Made by a program: the position numbers and the translations under genes. The notes below the pieces were generated by a model, which saw nothing but the letters and a program-made list of their open reading frames with translations, had not been told where the DNA came from and did no database searches. Positions 1 to 5,947 of a stretch of 6,326 bases of DNA are shown one piece after another (positions within the stretch are counted from its first letter, which is position 1; each line of letters begins with the position of its first letter). Origin of the DNA: Rikenella sp. Lineage in GTDB: Bacteria > Bacteroidota > Bacteroidia > Bacteroidales > Rikenellaceae. Where the stretch lies: contig JAIDFC010000183.1 in the NCBI GenBank assembly GCA_029054535.1, positions 1 to 6,326 on the forward strand. Direction: 5' to 3'.

Positions 1-1140
1 GATGTCCGCCTCGCAGAGCGTCATGAGCTCCTCCACATCGTCGCCCGCCTCGAAGAGCAGACGCCTGACCGCCGAGTCCGTAACCTCGTCTTCCGAGAGG
101 ACGATCGGCCGCAGGTGCAGAAAAACCAGCTTCTGGACGTACTTCATCCGCTCGTCCATCGGCAGTTTCAGGTCGCGGAAGATCCCCGGCACCATCTTCG
201 ACCCCACCACTTCGTGCCCATGGAACGTCCACCCCGCCCGATCGTCCCACGCTTTGGTGCGCGGCTTTCCGATGTCGTGCAACAGGGCGGCCCAGCGCAA
301 CCAGAGGTTCTCCGTGTGCGGAACGATGTTGTCCAGCACCTTCAACGTGTGGATGAAATTGTCCTTGTGCCCCCGTCCGCGTACCGTTTCGACCCCTTTC
401 AGTTTAGCGAGCTGCGGGAAAATCAGTTCCAGCAGGCCGCTCTCGTCGAGCAGCCGCCACCCTTTCGACGGCCTCGGCGAACGCATGATTTTTTCGATCT
501 CCGTCGCAATCCGTTCGCGCGAGACGATGCCGATTCGTTCCCGGTTTCGTCGAATCGCGGCGAAAGTCTCCGCCTCGATCCGGAAGTCGAGCTGCGTGGC
601 GAACCGGATCGCCCGCACCATCCGCAACGGGTCGTCCGAGAAGGTGGTGTCCGGGTCGAGCGGCGTACGGATCAACTGCGCCTCCATGTCCTCCATCCCG
701 TCGAACGGGTCGACCAGCCTCCCGAAACGGCTCTCGTTCAACCCGAAAGCCATGGCGTTGATCGTGAAATCCCGTCTCCGCTGGTCGTCCTCCATCGTGC
801 CGTCCTCGACGATCGGTTTGCGCGAGTCGGCCCGATACGACTCCCGCCGTGCTCCCACGAACTCCACCTCCCACTCGCCCACGCGCAGCATCGCGGTGCC
901 GAAATTCCGAAAGACATTGACCCGGCTGCGCACCTCGCGCCCCAACTCTTCGGCCACGGCGATCCCACCGCCCGTCCCGCCGCCCACCACGACAATGTCG
1001 ATATCCGTACAAGGCCGCAGCAAAAACGTGTCGCGCACGTAACCGCCGATCGCATACGCTTCGACGCCGCGCCGGTCGGCGATTGCGCCGATCCGGCGGA
1101 ACAACGGGTCGCTCAGTGCTTTCCGGATGATTGCTTCCAT
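1..1140 (-). CDS. cca: CCA tRNA nucleotidyltransferase (HD-domain type), 3' end cut by the window
   Basis: A cytoplasmic enzyme of the class II nucleotidyltransferase superfamily. It adds or repairs the 3'-terminal CCA of tRNAs using CTP and ATP. I translated 380 codons from the ATG whose first base is 1140; the frame is still open at base 1, so the C-terminus is missing (Bacteroidales homologues run to roughly 470-480 residues). Visible motifs are the head-domain G32-G-Y-V-R-D37, the metal-binding pair D46-I-D48, R122-R-D-F-T-I-N128, and D169-D-P-L-R-M-V-R176. An HD phosphohydrolase domain follows, with H258, H264 and the H288-D289 pair in L-L-H-D-I-G-K. Family members add CCA or poly(A); the HD domain and close resemblance to remembered Bacteroides CCA enzymes favour CCA addition. 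It starts 13 bases after the pdxJ stop, so it is probably cotranscribed with pdxJ. No Shine-Dalgarno site precedes the start, as is usual in Bacteroidota. Several long open frames on the opposite strand here are shadows of this gene. Confidence 0.93.
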   Translation of the reverse strand, partial: MEAIIRKALSDPLFRRIGAIADRRGVEAYAIGGYVRDTFLLRPCTDIDIVVVGGGTGGGIAVAEELGREVRSRVNVFRNFGTAMLRVGEWEVEFVGARRESYRADSRKPIVEDGTMEDDQRRRDFTINAMAFGLNESRFGRLVDPFDGMEDMEAQLIRTPLDPDTTFSDDPLRMVRAIRFATQLDFRIEAETFAAIRRNRERIGIVSRERIATEIEKIMRSPRPSKGWRLLDESGLLELIFPQLAKLKGVETVRGRGHKDNFIHTLKVLDNIVPHTENLWLRWAALLHDIGKPRTKAWDDRAGWTFHGHEVVGSKMVPGIFRDLKLPMDERMKYVQKLVFLHLRPIVLSEDEVTDSAVRRLLFEAGDDVEELMTLCEADI

Positions 1141-1153
1141 GCGTCGTGATTCG

Positions 1154-1879
1154 TTATCGAGCGGCGTTGCGCAGTTTCTGGCGATAGAGCCGAACGGTAT
1201 TTTCGAGTCCGAGGTAGAGCGCTTCGGAGATCAAGGCGTGGCCGATCGACACCTCCAGCAATCCCGGAATCCGGGCGGCGAAGTATTCGAGGTTCTCCAA
1301 ACTCAGGTCATGTCCGGCGTTCAACCCCAAGCCGCACCCCTGAGCCGCCTCGGCCGCCGACACGAATGGCGCGATGGCCCTTTCCGGATCGCTCTTGTAG
1401 CCGGTCGCATAGGCCTCGGTATACAGCTCCACCCGATCGGCCCCGATCCGTGCCGCTCCCTCGACCATCCGCGGATCGGCGTCCACGAAGATCGAAACCC
1501 GAATCCCGTTGGCCTGGAAGCCGGCGGTGATCTCCGTCAGTAAATCCTTGTTCTTCAACGTATCCCACCCGGCGTTCGACGTGATGGCATCCGGTCCGTC
1601 CGGCACGAGGGTAACTTGTGCGGGGCGTACTTCGTTCACCAGCTCGACGAACCGTTCGCCGGGATAACCCTCGATATTGAACTCCGTGGTCAACAACGGC
1701 TTCAAAGCCCGTACGTCGGCATACCGGATATGCCGCTCGTCCGGACGAGGATGAACCGTAATCCCCTCGCCCCCGAAACGCTCTATATTCCGAGCTGCCT
1801 CCAACAAATCGGGTATATTCCCCCCCCGCGAATTACGCAGCGTCGCAATCTTGTTGATATTTACGCTTAATCTCGTCAT
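1154..1879 (-). CDS. pdxJ: Pyridoxine 5'-phosphate synthase PdxJ
   Basis: A cytosolic TIM-barrel enzyme that condenses 1-deoxy-D-xylulose 5-phosphate with 3-amino-2-oxopropyl phosphate to give pyridoxine 5'-phosphate, the last ring-forming step of the DXP-dependent vitamin B6 route. The 241 residues match the usual family length (about 240). Visible motifs are the N-terminal N7-I-N-K10 and A-T-L-R-N-S-R18 stretch, H43-P-R45 with H50 (substrate-binding H/R/H triad), N68-I-E70 (the catalytic glutamate position), E151-L-Y-T-E, N187-A-G-H190, and the phosphate-binding S-I-G-H214 near the end. The E. coli enzyme has aspartate and histidine where this one has N9-K10; I recall that as normal for Bacteroidota, not as loss of function. 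The start at 1879 gives the family's standard N-terminus. It is the first gene of a leftward pair with cca and is divergent from nadK. A run of eight G on its coding strand covers codons 18-20. Confidence 0.97.
   Translation of the reverse strand: MTRLSVNINKIATLRNSRGGNIPDLLEAARNIERFGGEGITVHPRPDERHIRYADVRALKPLLTTEFNIEGYPGERFVELVNEVRPAQVTLVPDGPDAITSNAGWDTLKNKDLLTEITAGFQANGIRVSIFVDADPRMVEGAARIGADRVELYTEAYATGYKSDPERAIAPFVSAAEAAQGCGLGLNAGHDLSLENLEYFAARIPGLLEVSIGHALISEALYLGLENTVRLYRQKLRNAAR
1820..1827 (-). repeat. G8 homopolymer inside pdxJ (codons 18-20)
   Basis: Eight consecutive C on the plus strand are eight G on the pdxJ coding strand, encoding R18-G19-G20 as CGG GGG GGG. Runs of this length can slip during replication. 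Loss or gain of one base here would frameshift PdxJ after about 20 residues. The run is seen directly; any variability is inference. Confidence 0.8.
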
Positions 1880-1950
1880 CTTTTTTAACTACTTTTGTTT
1901 CTATATAAAATCACTGTTCTTGCTCTTCGACCGATCATCGACTACTGTAT
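1880..1950. promoter_or_regulatory. AT-rich pdxJ leader side of the divergent spacer
   Basis: These 71 bases lie between the pdxJ start and the palindromic element. The first 35 or so are AT-rich, including a T6 run next to the pdxJ start and TATATAAAA around 1902-1911. That is where a leftward promoter and leader for pdxJ should lie. I could not find a full Bacteroidota promoter (TTTG, then about 20 bases, then TAnnTTTG) pointing leftward. The assignment rests on position and composition only. Confidence 0.35.
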
Positions 1951-1955
1951 GGGAC

Positions 1956-1979
1956 TGCCGCTTTTTGTAAAAAGCGGCA
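1956..1979. repeat. Left terminal hairpin of the palindromic element
   Basis: A perfect inverted repeat with 11-base arms (TGCCGCTTTTT at 1956-1966 and AAAAAGCGGCA at 1969-1979) and a GT spacer. No T-tract follows on either strand, so it does not look like an intrinsic terminator. Its mirror partner is at 2167-2190. Confidence 0.85.
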
Positions 1980-1994
1980 CCAAAAACTTTTAAC

Positions 1995-2006
1995 TAGCGT
2001 ACGCTA
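1995..2006. repeat. Inner left-arm palindrome
   Basis: TAGCGTACGCTA is a perfect 12-base palindrome lying just inside the AAAACTTT boundary of the left arm. The right arm has a hairpin (2133-2149) at roughly the mirrored position. Two CCTTAGG copies follow at 2009-2015 and 2025-2031; they could pair with each other with a single T-T mismatch. Confidence 0.7.
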
Positions 2007-2035
2007 CGCCTTAGGCTCCGCAATCCTTAGGTTTG

Positions 2036-2108
2036 CGGGTAGGGATTTCTTTTTGAGCGCGCCAAAGCGATGTTAAACCACAAGCGCGCTCAAAAGAAAC
2101 CCTACCCG
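2036..2108. repeat. Central long stem of the palindromic element
   Basis: The left arm at 2036-2062 and the right arm at 2084-2108 form 25 base pairs with only two single-base bulges, both on the left arm (A2045 and one T of the run 2050-2054). They enclose a 21-base loop. The arms begin CGGGTAGGG and end CCCTACCCG, with the inner part GAGCGCGC/GCGCGCTC. This is the strongest predicted fold in the window. Confidence 0.88.
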
Positions 2109-2121
2109 ATCGCAAGGGTAG
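2102..2121. repeat. Small CTACCC/GGGTAG hairpin
   Basis: CTACCC (2102-2107) and GGGTAG (2116-2121) pair across an 8-base loop. This competes with the central stem for the CTACCC segment, so the region could switch between two folds. Confidence 0.6.
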
Positions 2122-2132
2122 ACACAGCCAAA

Positions 2133-2149
2133 GCATCCCGTAGGGATGC
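2133..2149. repeat. Inner right-arm hairpin
   Basis: GCATCCC and GGGATGC are 7-base arms around a GTA loop. It sits just inside the AAAGTTTTT boundary of the right arm, the mirrored counterpart of the palindrome at 1995-2006, though the sequence is unrelated. Confidence 0.75.
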
Positions 2150-2166
2150 GCTCGAAAGTTTTTCTG

Positions 2167-2190
2167 GTTCTCTTTGTTCACAAAGAGAAC
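2167..2190. repeat. Right terminal hairpin of the palindromic element
   Basis: A perfect inverted repeat with 11-base arms (GTTCTCTTTGT at 2167-2177 and ACAAAGAGAAC at 2180-2190) and a TC spacer. Arm length, spacer length and distance from the element end match the left hairpin, but the sequence differs. AAAGAGAAC from its right arm recurs once at 2242-2250, in the nadK leader. Confidence 0.85.
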
Positions 2191-2197
2191 AGTTCCC

Positions 2198-2267
2198 GCA
2201 CGTAGCCAAAGAACGTCAAAGAGAAAGAAGAACGAGTTTTTAAAGAGAACAAAGATAGTAAAAAGGG
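2198..2267 (+). promoter_or_regulatory. Purine-rich nadK leader
   Basis: These 70 bases between the palindromic element and the nadK ATG are dominated by A and G (for example AAAGAGAAAGAAGAAC around 2218-2233). An AAAAAGGG run abuts the start codon at 2260-2267. The AAGGG is too close to the ATG to act as a normal Shine-Dalgarno site. I see no canonical Bacteroidota promoter here, so the start of transcription is unknown and may lie inside or upstream of the palindrome. Confidence 0.35.
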
Positions 2268-3062
2268 ATGAAGATAGCGTTGTATTCTCGGGAGGAGAAC
2301 CCGTCGTTGGGAGTGATCGAGGGGGAATTGCGTCGAAGAGGATTGTCGTTTTCGTTGAATCCGCCGAGCGGCGCGGGTTATGATTTGGCGTTGAGTTTCG
2401 GGGGAGACGGGACTTTTCTGAGTGCGGTTCGGAAGATGGGGCAGGAGAGTTCGATACCGATTTTGGGGATCAATTCGGGTCGATTGGGTTTTATGGCCTC
2501 CGTGGCGATGGAGGAGATCGGCGAGGCGTTGGACGAGTTGCGCGAGGGGCGCTATCGGGTGGAGGAACGGACCTTGTTGGCGGTTCGGGGCGACGGGAGC
2601 GAGGGGATTGCCGTCAACGAATTCACGGTGCAGAAGGCCGGGACGGCGATGGTTTCGGTCGAGATCGGGATCGACGGCGAGTGTGTGGCGACCTATTGGG
2701 CCGACGGGGTGATCGTCTCGACCTCGACCGGGTCGACCGCCTATTCGATGAGCGTCGGGGGGGCGATTCTGGCCCCCGGGTGCCGGTGTCTGATCCTGTC
2801 GCCGATCGCGCCGCACAACTTGAACATCAGGCCGTTGGTGATTCCGGACACGAGCGTCGTTACGTTGCGTGTCAGGACGCGGGACGGCCGGGGAGCGATC
2901 GCCACGATCGACAACCGCGAGACGGCCGTGGCCGACGGAGCGACCTTTCGGCTCGCACAGGCCGACCATCGGTTACGAGTGGTCCGGCCGGCCGGAAACT
3001 CGTTTTATAAAGCGCTGAGGAATAAATTGTTGTGGGGCGTCGACGCCCGGAACAACAATTAA
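2268..3062 (+). CDS. nadK: NAD kinase (ATP- or polyphosphate-NAD kinase)
   Basis: A cytosolic enzyme that phosphorylates NAD to NADP, the sole known route to NADP in bacteria. Signatures visible in the 264 residues are G45-G-D-G-T49 (nucleotide/metal site with D47), G68-I-N-S-G-R-L-G-F, the conserved N117-E118, and the A145-D-G-V-I-V-S-T-S-T-G-S-T-A-Y block ending G-G-A-I-L-A-P170. P179-I-A-P-H-N-L-N-I-R-P-L follows. Between the first strand and the GGDGT motif the protein is shorter than the roughly 290-residue Bacteroides homologues I remember, so its N-terminal lobe is compact; the core motifs are intact. The ATG at 2268 begins a typical MKIALY-like first strand. It is divergent from pdxJ and followed after 35 bases by the AddB-like gene, which suggests cotranscription. 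Its last codons and stop overlap a hairpin (3025-3060). Confidence 0.96.
   Translation: MKIALYSREENPSLGVIEGELRRRGLSFSLNPPSGAGYDLALSFGGDGTFLSAVRKMGQESSIPILGINSGRLGFMASVAMEEIGEALDELREGRYRVEERTLLAVRGDGSEGIAVNEFTVQKAGTAMVSVEIGIDGECVATYWADGVIVSTSTGSTAYSMSVGGAILAPGCRCLILSPIAPHNLNIRPLVIPDTSVVTLRVRTRDGRGAIATIDNRETAVADGATFRLAQADHRLRVVRPAGNSFYKALRNKLLWGVDARNNN
3025..3060 (+). repeat. Hairpin over the nadK stop codon
   Basis: AATTGTTGT (3025-3033) pairs with ACAACAATT (3052-3060). Inside it lies the perfect palindrome GGGCGTCGACGCCC (3035-3048). The result is a two-part stem with a small asymmetric internal loop, reaching the first base of the nadK TAA. No T-tract follows, so it is not a standard intrinsic terminator. 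It could mark an RNA processing site or tune expression of the next gene; that is inference. Confidence 0.6.
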
Positions 3063-3082
3063 ACAGAAATAACAATTAAACA
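3054..3082 (+). repeat. 12-base direct repeat in the nadK-addB junction
   Basis: AACAATTAAACA occurs at 3054-3065 and again at 3071-3082, a 17-base period. The first copy contains the nadK stop codon. It looks like a small local duplication that lengthened the spacer. Confidence 0.8.
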
Positions 3083-3097
3083 AAAAAGCGGGGAAAG

Positions 3098-5947
3098 ATG
3101 AAGAAATTTTTGACCGAAACGGCCGAGACGCTGTACGCCACGTACGGCGCGGAGATTTCCGACCTGCATATCATCTTTCCCGGCAAGCGGGCGCGGCTGT
3201 TTTTCAACGAGGCGTTGCTGTCGATCGCCGGCGGCCGTCCGATGTGGCAGCCGCGGTACCTCTCGATGGACGACCTGATCCGCAGCCTCACGACACTGAG
3301 TGCGGGGGATCACCTGCGACTCGTGGCCGAGCTGTACAAGATCTACAGCCGGTACCACGAGGAACCGTTCGATCGTTTTTTCCGTTGGGGCGAGATGCTG
3401 CTCTCGGATTTCGATACCGTCGACAAATACATGATCGATGCCGAGGCGCTGTATGCCAACGTCAGCGATCTGCACGACATCGAGGCCCGATTCGGCGGCC
3501 TTTTTGCCGACGACGACGAGGCGATGGAGCTGGTGCGCGGCTTCTGGACCACGCTCAACCGGCGCGGGGTGCGGTCGGCCGAACAGCAGCAGTTTCTGAA
3601 GATCTGGCGGTCGCTTTTCGACATCTACACGGCTTATAAAGCTCGGTTGCGGGAGTTGGGGATCGGTTACGGGGGGATGATCTACCGCGACGTGGCCGAG
3701 AGTCTCGATCCGTCGGTCGAGGCGGACGATCGTTTTGCCGGGCGGACCTTTTGTTTCGTGGGTTTCAATGCCTTGAACGAGTGCGAGAAACGCCTCTTCG
3801 GCTACCTCAAGGAGACCGGTGCGGGGCGGTTCTACTGGGATTACGACAACTATTTCTACGGCTCGGACGACCAGGAGGCCGGGCGGTTCATCCGGCGGAA
3901 CGTAGCGCGGTTCGGCGACGATGCGCCGGCCGGGGCTTTCGAACGGAACAACTTCCTGAAACCCAAGCGGATCGAGGAGATCGCCACGCCGTCCGATATC
4001 TTGCAATGCAAAGCCTTGTACCGCGAACTGGAGGCGATCTACCGCGAACAGGGGGGCGTCGACAAGGAGACGGCCATTGTCTTGACCGACGAATCGCTCT
4101 TGTTGCCGGTTCTGCACTCCATCCCGCCGGCGGTCGAACAACTCAACGTAACGATGGGCTATCCGCTGGCTCATACGGTGCCCTACCTCTTGTTGGAGCG
4201 GCTGTTGATGCTGCAGAGCCATGTGCGCGACGGACTCTTCTCGCACGTCGACGTGCAGGGGATCCTGACTCACCCGTATGTGGCGGAGCGGTCGGCCGAG
4301 GCGGCTCGGAGGGTGGCCGAACGGATCGATACCTGGCAGACGGTGTGGGTCCCGGTCGAGTTTTTCGAGGACGACGAGCTGTTACGGGCGATTTTCCGAC
4401 CGGTCCAAGGGGTCGAGGCCATGCAGAGCTACATCGAGGAGATCCTTTCGGGCCTGGGGCGGGTGGCCTCCGACACGGAGGAGGCGCGACAACGCAAGGA
4501 GTTTATTTTCACCATCCTGGACCAGGTGATTCGGCTCGGCAATACGGTTCGGGACTGCGACATCGAGTTGCCGACCGGGATCTACGTCTCGCTCCTGCGC
4601 CAGACGCTCGCCCGGTGCCGCGTGCCCTACGAAGGGGAACCGCTCTGCGGATTGCAGATCATGGGGATTCTCGAAACGCGGAACCTCGACTTCGACAACG
4701 TCATCCTGCTCTCGCTCACCGACGACACCTTTCCCGGGAATCGCGAAGGAAGCTCCTATGTGCCGTTCAACCTGCGGCAGGCTTTCGGACTCCCCACGCC
4801 GCAGGACCACGAGGCGATGTACGCCTACTACTTCTACCGCCTCATCGCGCGGTGCCGACGGCTCACGATGATGTACAGCTCGGCCGCCGACGACCAGCGT
4901 ACGGGCGAACAGAGCCGCTACGTCTACCAGTTGGAGTACGAGTCGCCGCACCGTGTCGAACGGGCCAACGTCAACCTGCGGATCGACTACCGGCCCGTCG
5001 AACCGATCCGGATCGAAAAGTCGCCGGAGATCTTGCGCCGGCTGGAGGACATGGAGTTCTATCCGTCGAAGCTGAACCGCTATATCGACTGTCCGCTGAA
5101 ATTCTACTTCGCGGACGTCGAACGGCTCTCGACGCCGGAGCAGATCGAACAGGAGGTAACGCACTTAGATGTGGGGAACACGCTCCACCGGGCGATGGAG
5201 CTGCTCTACGAACCGATCGTCGGGCGGCCGGATGCGTCGCAGCGGATCGGAGCGATCCCGGACGAGGAGAAACGCCGGGCGGTCGAACGGGCCATGGCGG
5301 ATGTGATGGGCGCGCGAGGGCAGCAGATCGAGCTGAGCGGACGGATGCAGTTGCATCGGGACATCGTGGCGCGCTACGTCGAACAGATCGTGCGCTACGA
5401 CTCCGGAACGGAAGGGTTCGTCGTGCAAGGGCTGGAACGGAAAGTGAAGCATCCGTTCGAGATCGGCGGTCGGAAAGTGGTATTGGCCGGGGTGGCGGAC
5501 CGGGTCGATCTGCTCGGCGACGGTTCGCTGCGGATCGTGGACTACAAGAGCGGCGGCGACCGCATGGAGTTCGAATCGGTCGAGGGGCTTTTCAGCAACG
5601 AAGGGGTCAACAAGCGCACAGGCGAGCTGACCTACGAACCGCACAACGGGGCGATACTCCAGACTCTCCTATACGCCTTGGTCTTCCGGAGGGTCGAACG
5701 GACCGAGGTCTCGCCGACGCTCTACGTGGCCCGCAAAATGGGTCTCCCGGATTTCTCGCCCTACCCGCTTCGCAAAGCCGAAGGGCTGTTGCCCGTACAA
5801 CGCCTCACACCGGAAGACGCCGCTGCCCTGATCGAAAACCTCCGGCTACTCTTCGCCTCGCTTTTCGACCCGACGGTCCCGTTCTCTCAAACGGAACACC
5901 CGAAGACCTGCGCTTTCTGCGACTTCCGTTCGATCTGTCGCAAATAG
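3098..5947 (+). CDS. addB: AddB/RexB-like protein: inactivated SF1 helicase with PD-(D/E)XK nuclease and predicted Fe-S cluster
   Basis: Probable subunit of an AddAB/RexAB-type complex, which resects double-strand breaks to load RecA. The first 640 or so residues resemble the AddB helicase-like half: I25-I-F-P-G-K-R-A-R near the N-terminus, V-L-T-D-E-S-L-L-L-P-V-L then L-N-V-T-M-G-Y-P-L around 328-355, and M-G-I-L-E-T-R-N-L-D-F-D-N-V-I-L-L-S around 522-539. No Walker A (GxxxxGK[ST]) is present, so this half should not hydrolyse ATP. The nuclease half starts near 655 and shows G693-N-T-L-H697, G-V-A-D801-R-V-D804 and V-D815-Y-K817. The cysteines C665, C938, C941 and C947 give the C...CxxCx5C pattern that binds a 4Fe-4S cluster in AddB. 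At 949 residues it is shorter than Firmicutes AddB (about 1,160) but typical of what I recall for Bacteroidales. The ATG at 3098 is the first credible start after nadK. No AddA partner lies in the window, so a name of 'PD-(D/E)XK nuclease family protein' is the safe fallback. Confidence 0.88.
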   Translation: MKKFLTETAETLYATYGAEISDLHIIFPGKRARLFFNEALLSIAGGRPMWQPRYLSMDDLIRSLTTLSAGDHLRLVAELYKIYSRYHEEPFDRFFRWGEMLLSDFDTVDKYMIDAEALYANVSDLHDIEARFGGLFADDDEAMELVRGFWTTLNRRGVRSAEQQQFLKIWRSLFDIYTAYKARLRELGIGYGGMIYRDVAESLDPSVEADDRFAGRTFCFVGFNALNECEKRLFGYLKETGAGRFYWDYDNYFYGSDDQEAGRFIRRNVARFGDDAPAGAFERNNFLKPKRIEEIATPSDILQCKALYRELEAIYREQGGVDKETAIVLTDESLLLPVLHSIPPAVEQLNVTMGYPLAHTVPYLLLERLLMLQSHVRDGLFSHVDVQGILTHPYVAERSAEAARRVAERIDTWQTVWVPVEFFEDDELLRAIFRPVQGVEAMQSYIEEILSGLGRVASDTEEARQRKEFIFTILDQVIRLGNTVRDCDIELPTGIYVSLLRQTLARCRVPYEGEPLCGLQIMGILETRNLDFDNVILLSLTDDTFPGNREGSSYVPFNLRQAFGLPTPQDHEAMYAYYFYRLIARCRRLTMMYSSAADDQRTGEQSRYVYQLEYESPHRVERANVNLRIDYRPVEPIRIEKSPEILRRLEDMEFYPSKLNRYIDCPLKFYFADVERLSTPEQIEQEVTHLDVGNTLHRAMELLYEPIVGRPDASQRIGAIPDEEKRRAVERAMADVMGARGQQIELSGRMQLHRDIVARYVEQIVRYDSGTEGFVVQGLERKVKHPFEIGGRKVVLAGVADRVDLLGDGSLRIVDYKSGGDRMEFESVEGLFSNEGVNKRTGELTYEPHNGAILQTLLYALVFRRVERTEVSPTLYVARKMGLPDFSPYPLRKAEGLLPVQRLTPEDAAALIENLRLLFASLFDPTVPFSQTEHPKTCAFCDFRSICRK

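Larger units (their letters stand above)
1951..2197. repeat. About 247-base nested imperfect palindrome (REPIN/MITE-like element)
   Basis: The stretch folds back on itself about a centre near 2073. Its ends read GGGACT on the left and AGTTCCC on the right, inverted copies of each other with one extra base. Inside each end is a 24-base hairpin, then ACCAAAAACTTT on the left mirrored by AAAGTTTTTCTGGT on the right, then a smaller hairpin in each arm, and finally the central stem at 2036-2108. Left-arm pieces and the reverse complement of right-arm pieces line up at similar distances from the ends. There is no open reading frame of note, so any mobility would depend on a transposase supplied elsewhere (an IS200-like REP-associated tyrosine transposase is one candidate). 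A role as a transcribed structured leader of nadK or as a divergent-transcription insulator is the alternative. No target-site duplication was evident at the edges. Confidence 0.65.

Noticed and set aside
2..1149. Two long rightward open frames (about 345 codons each) at the left end
   Set aside because: They are antisense to cca, whose nucleotidyltransferase and HD motifs are unambiguous.
1890..1897. TACTTTTG, matching the Bacteroidota -7 element TAnnTTTG, pointing toward nadK
   Set aside because: No TTTG/TTG -33 element lies about 20 bases upstream, and it sits 10 bases from the pdxJ start codon. A half-match of this kind is expected by chance.
1956..1979. Intrinsic terminator
   Set aside because: The stem is good, but no T-tract follows on either strand, and it lies upstream of both flanking genes, where no terminator is needed.
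2028..2035. TAGGTTTG, a second match to the -7 element inside the palindrome
   Set aside because: It also lacks a -33 partner, and it overlaps a CCTTAGG repeat. It is worth checking only if transcription start mapping points here.
1951..2197. CRISPR array or tRNA gene in the structured spacer
   Set aside because: There are no regularly spaced direct repeats, and no cloverleaf or T-loop consensus (GGTTCRANTCC) was found.
2178..2969. A 263-codon leftward frame antisense to nadK
   Set aside because: It is a shadow of nadK, with Arg/Pro/His-rich content and no domain.
3059..4273. A 404-codon leftward open frame over the addB 5' half
   Set aside because: It is antisense to a well-supported gene, has no known motif, and comes from the low density of stop codons on the opposite strand of GC-rich coding DNA.
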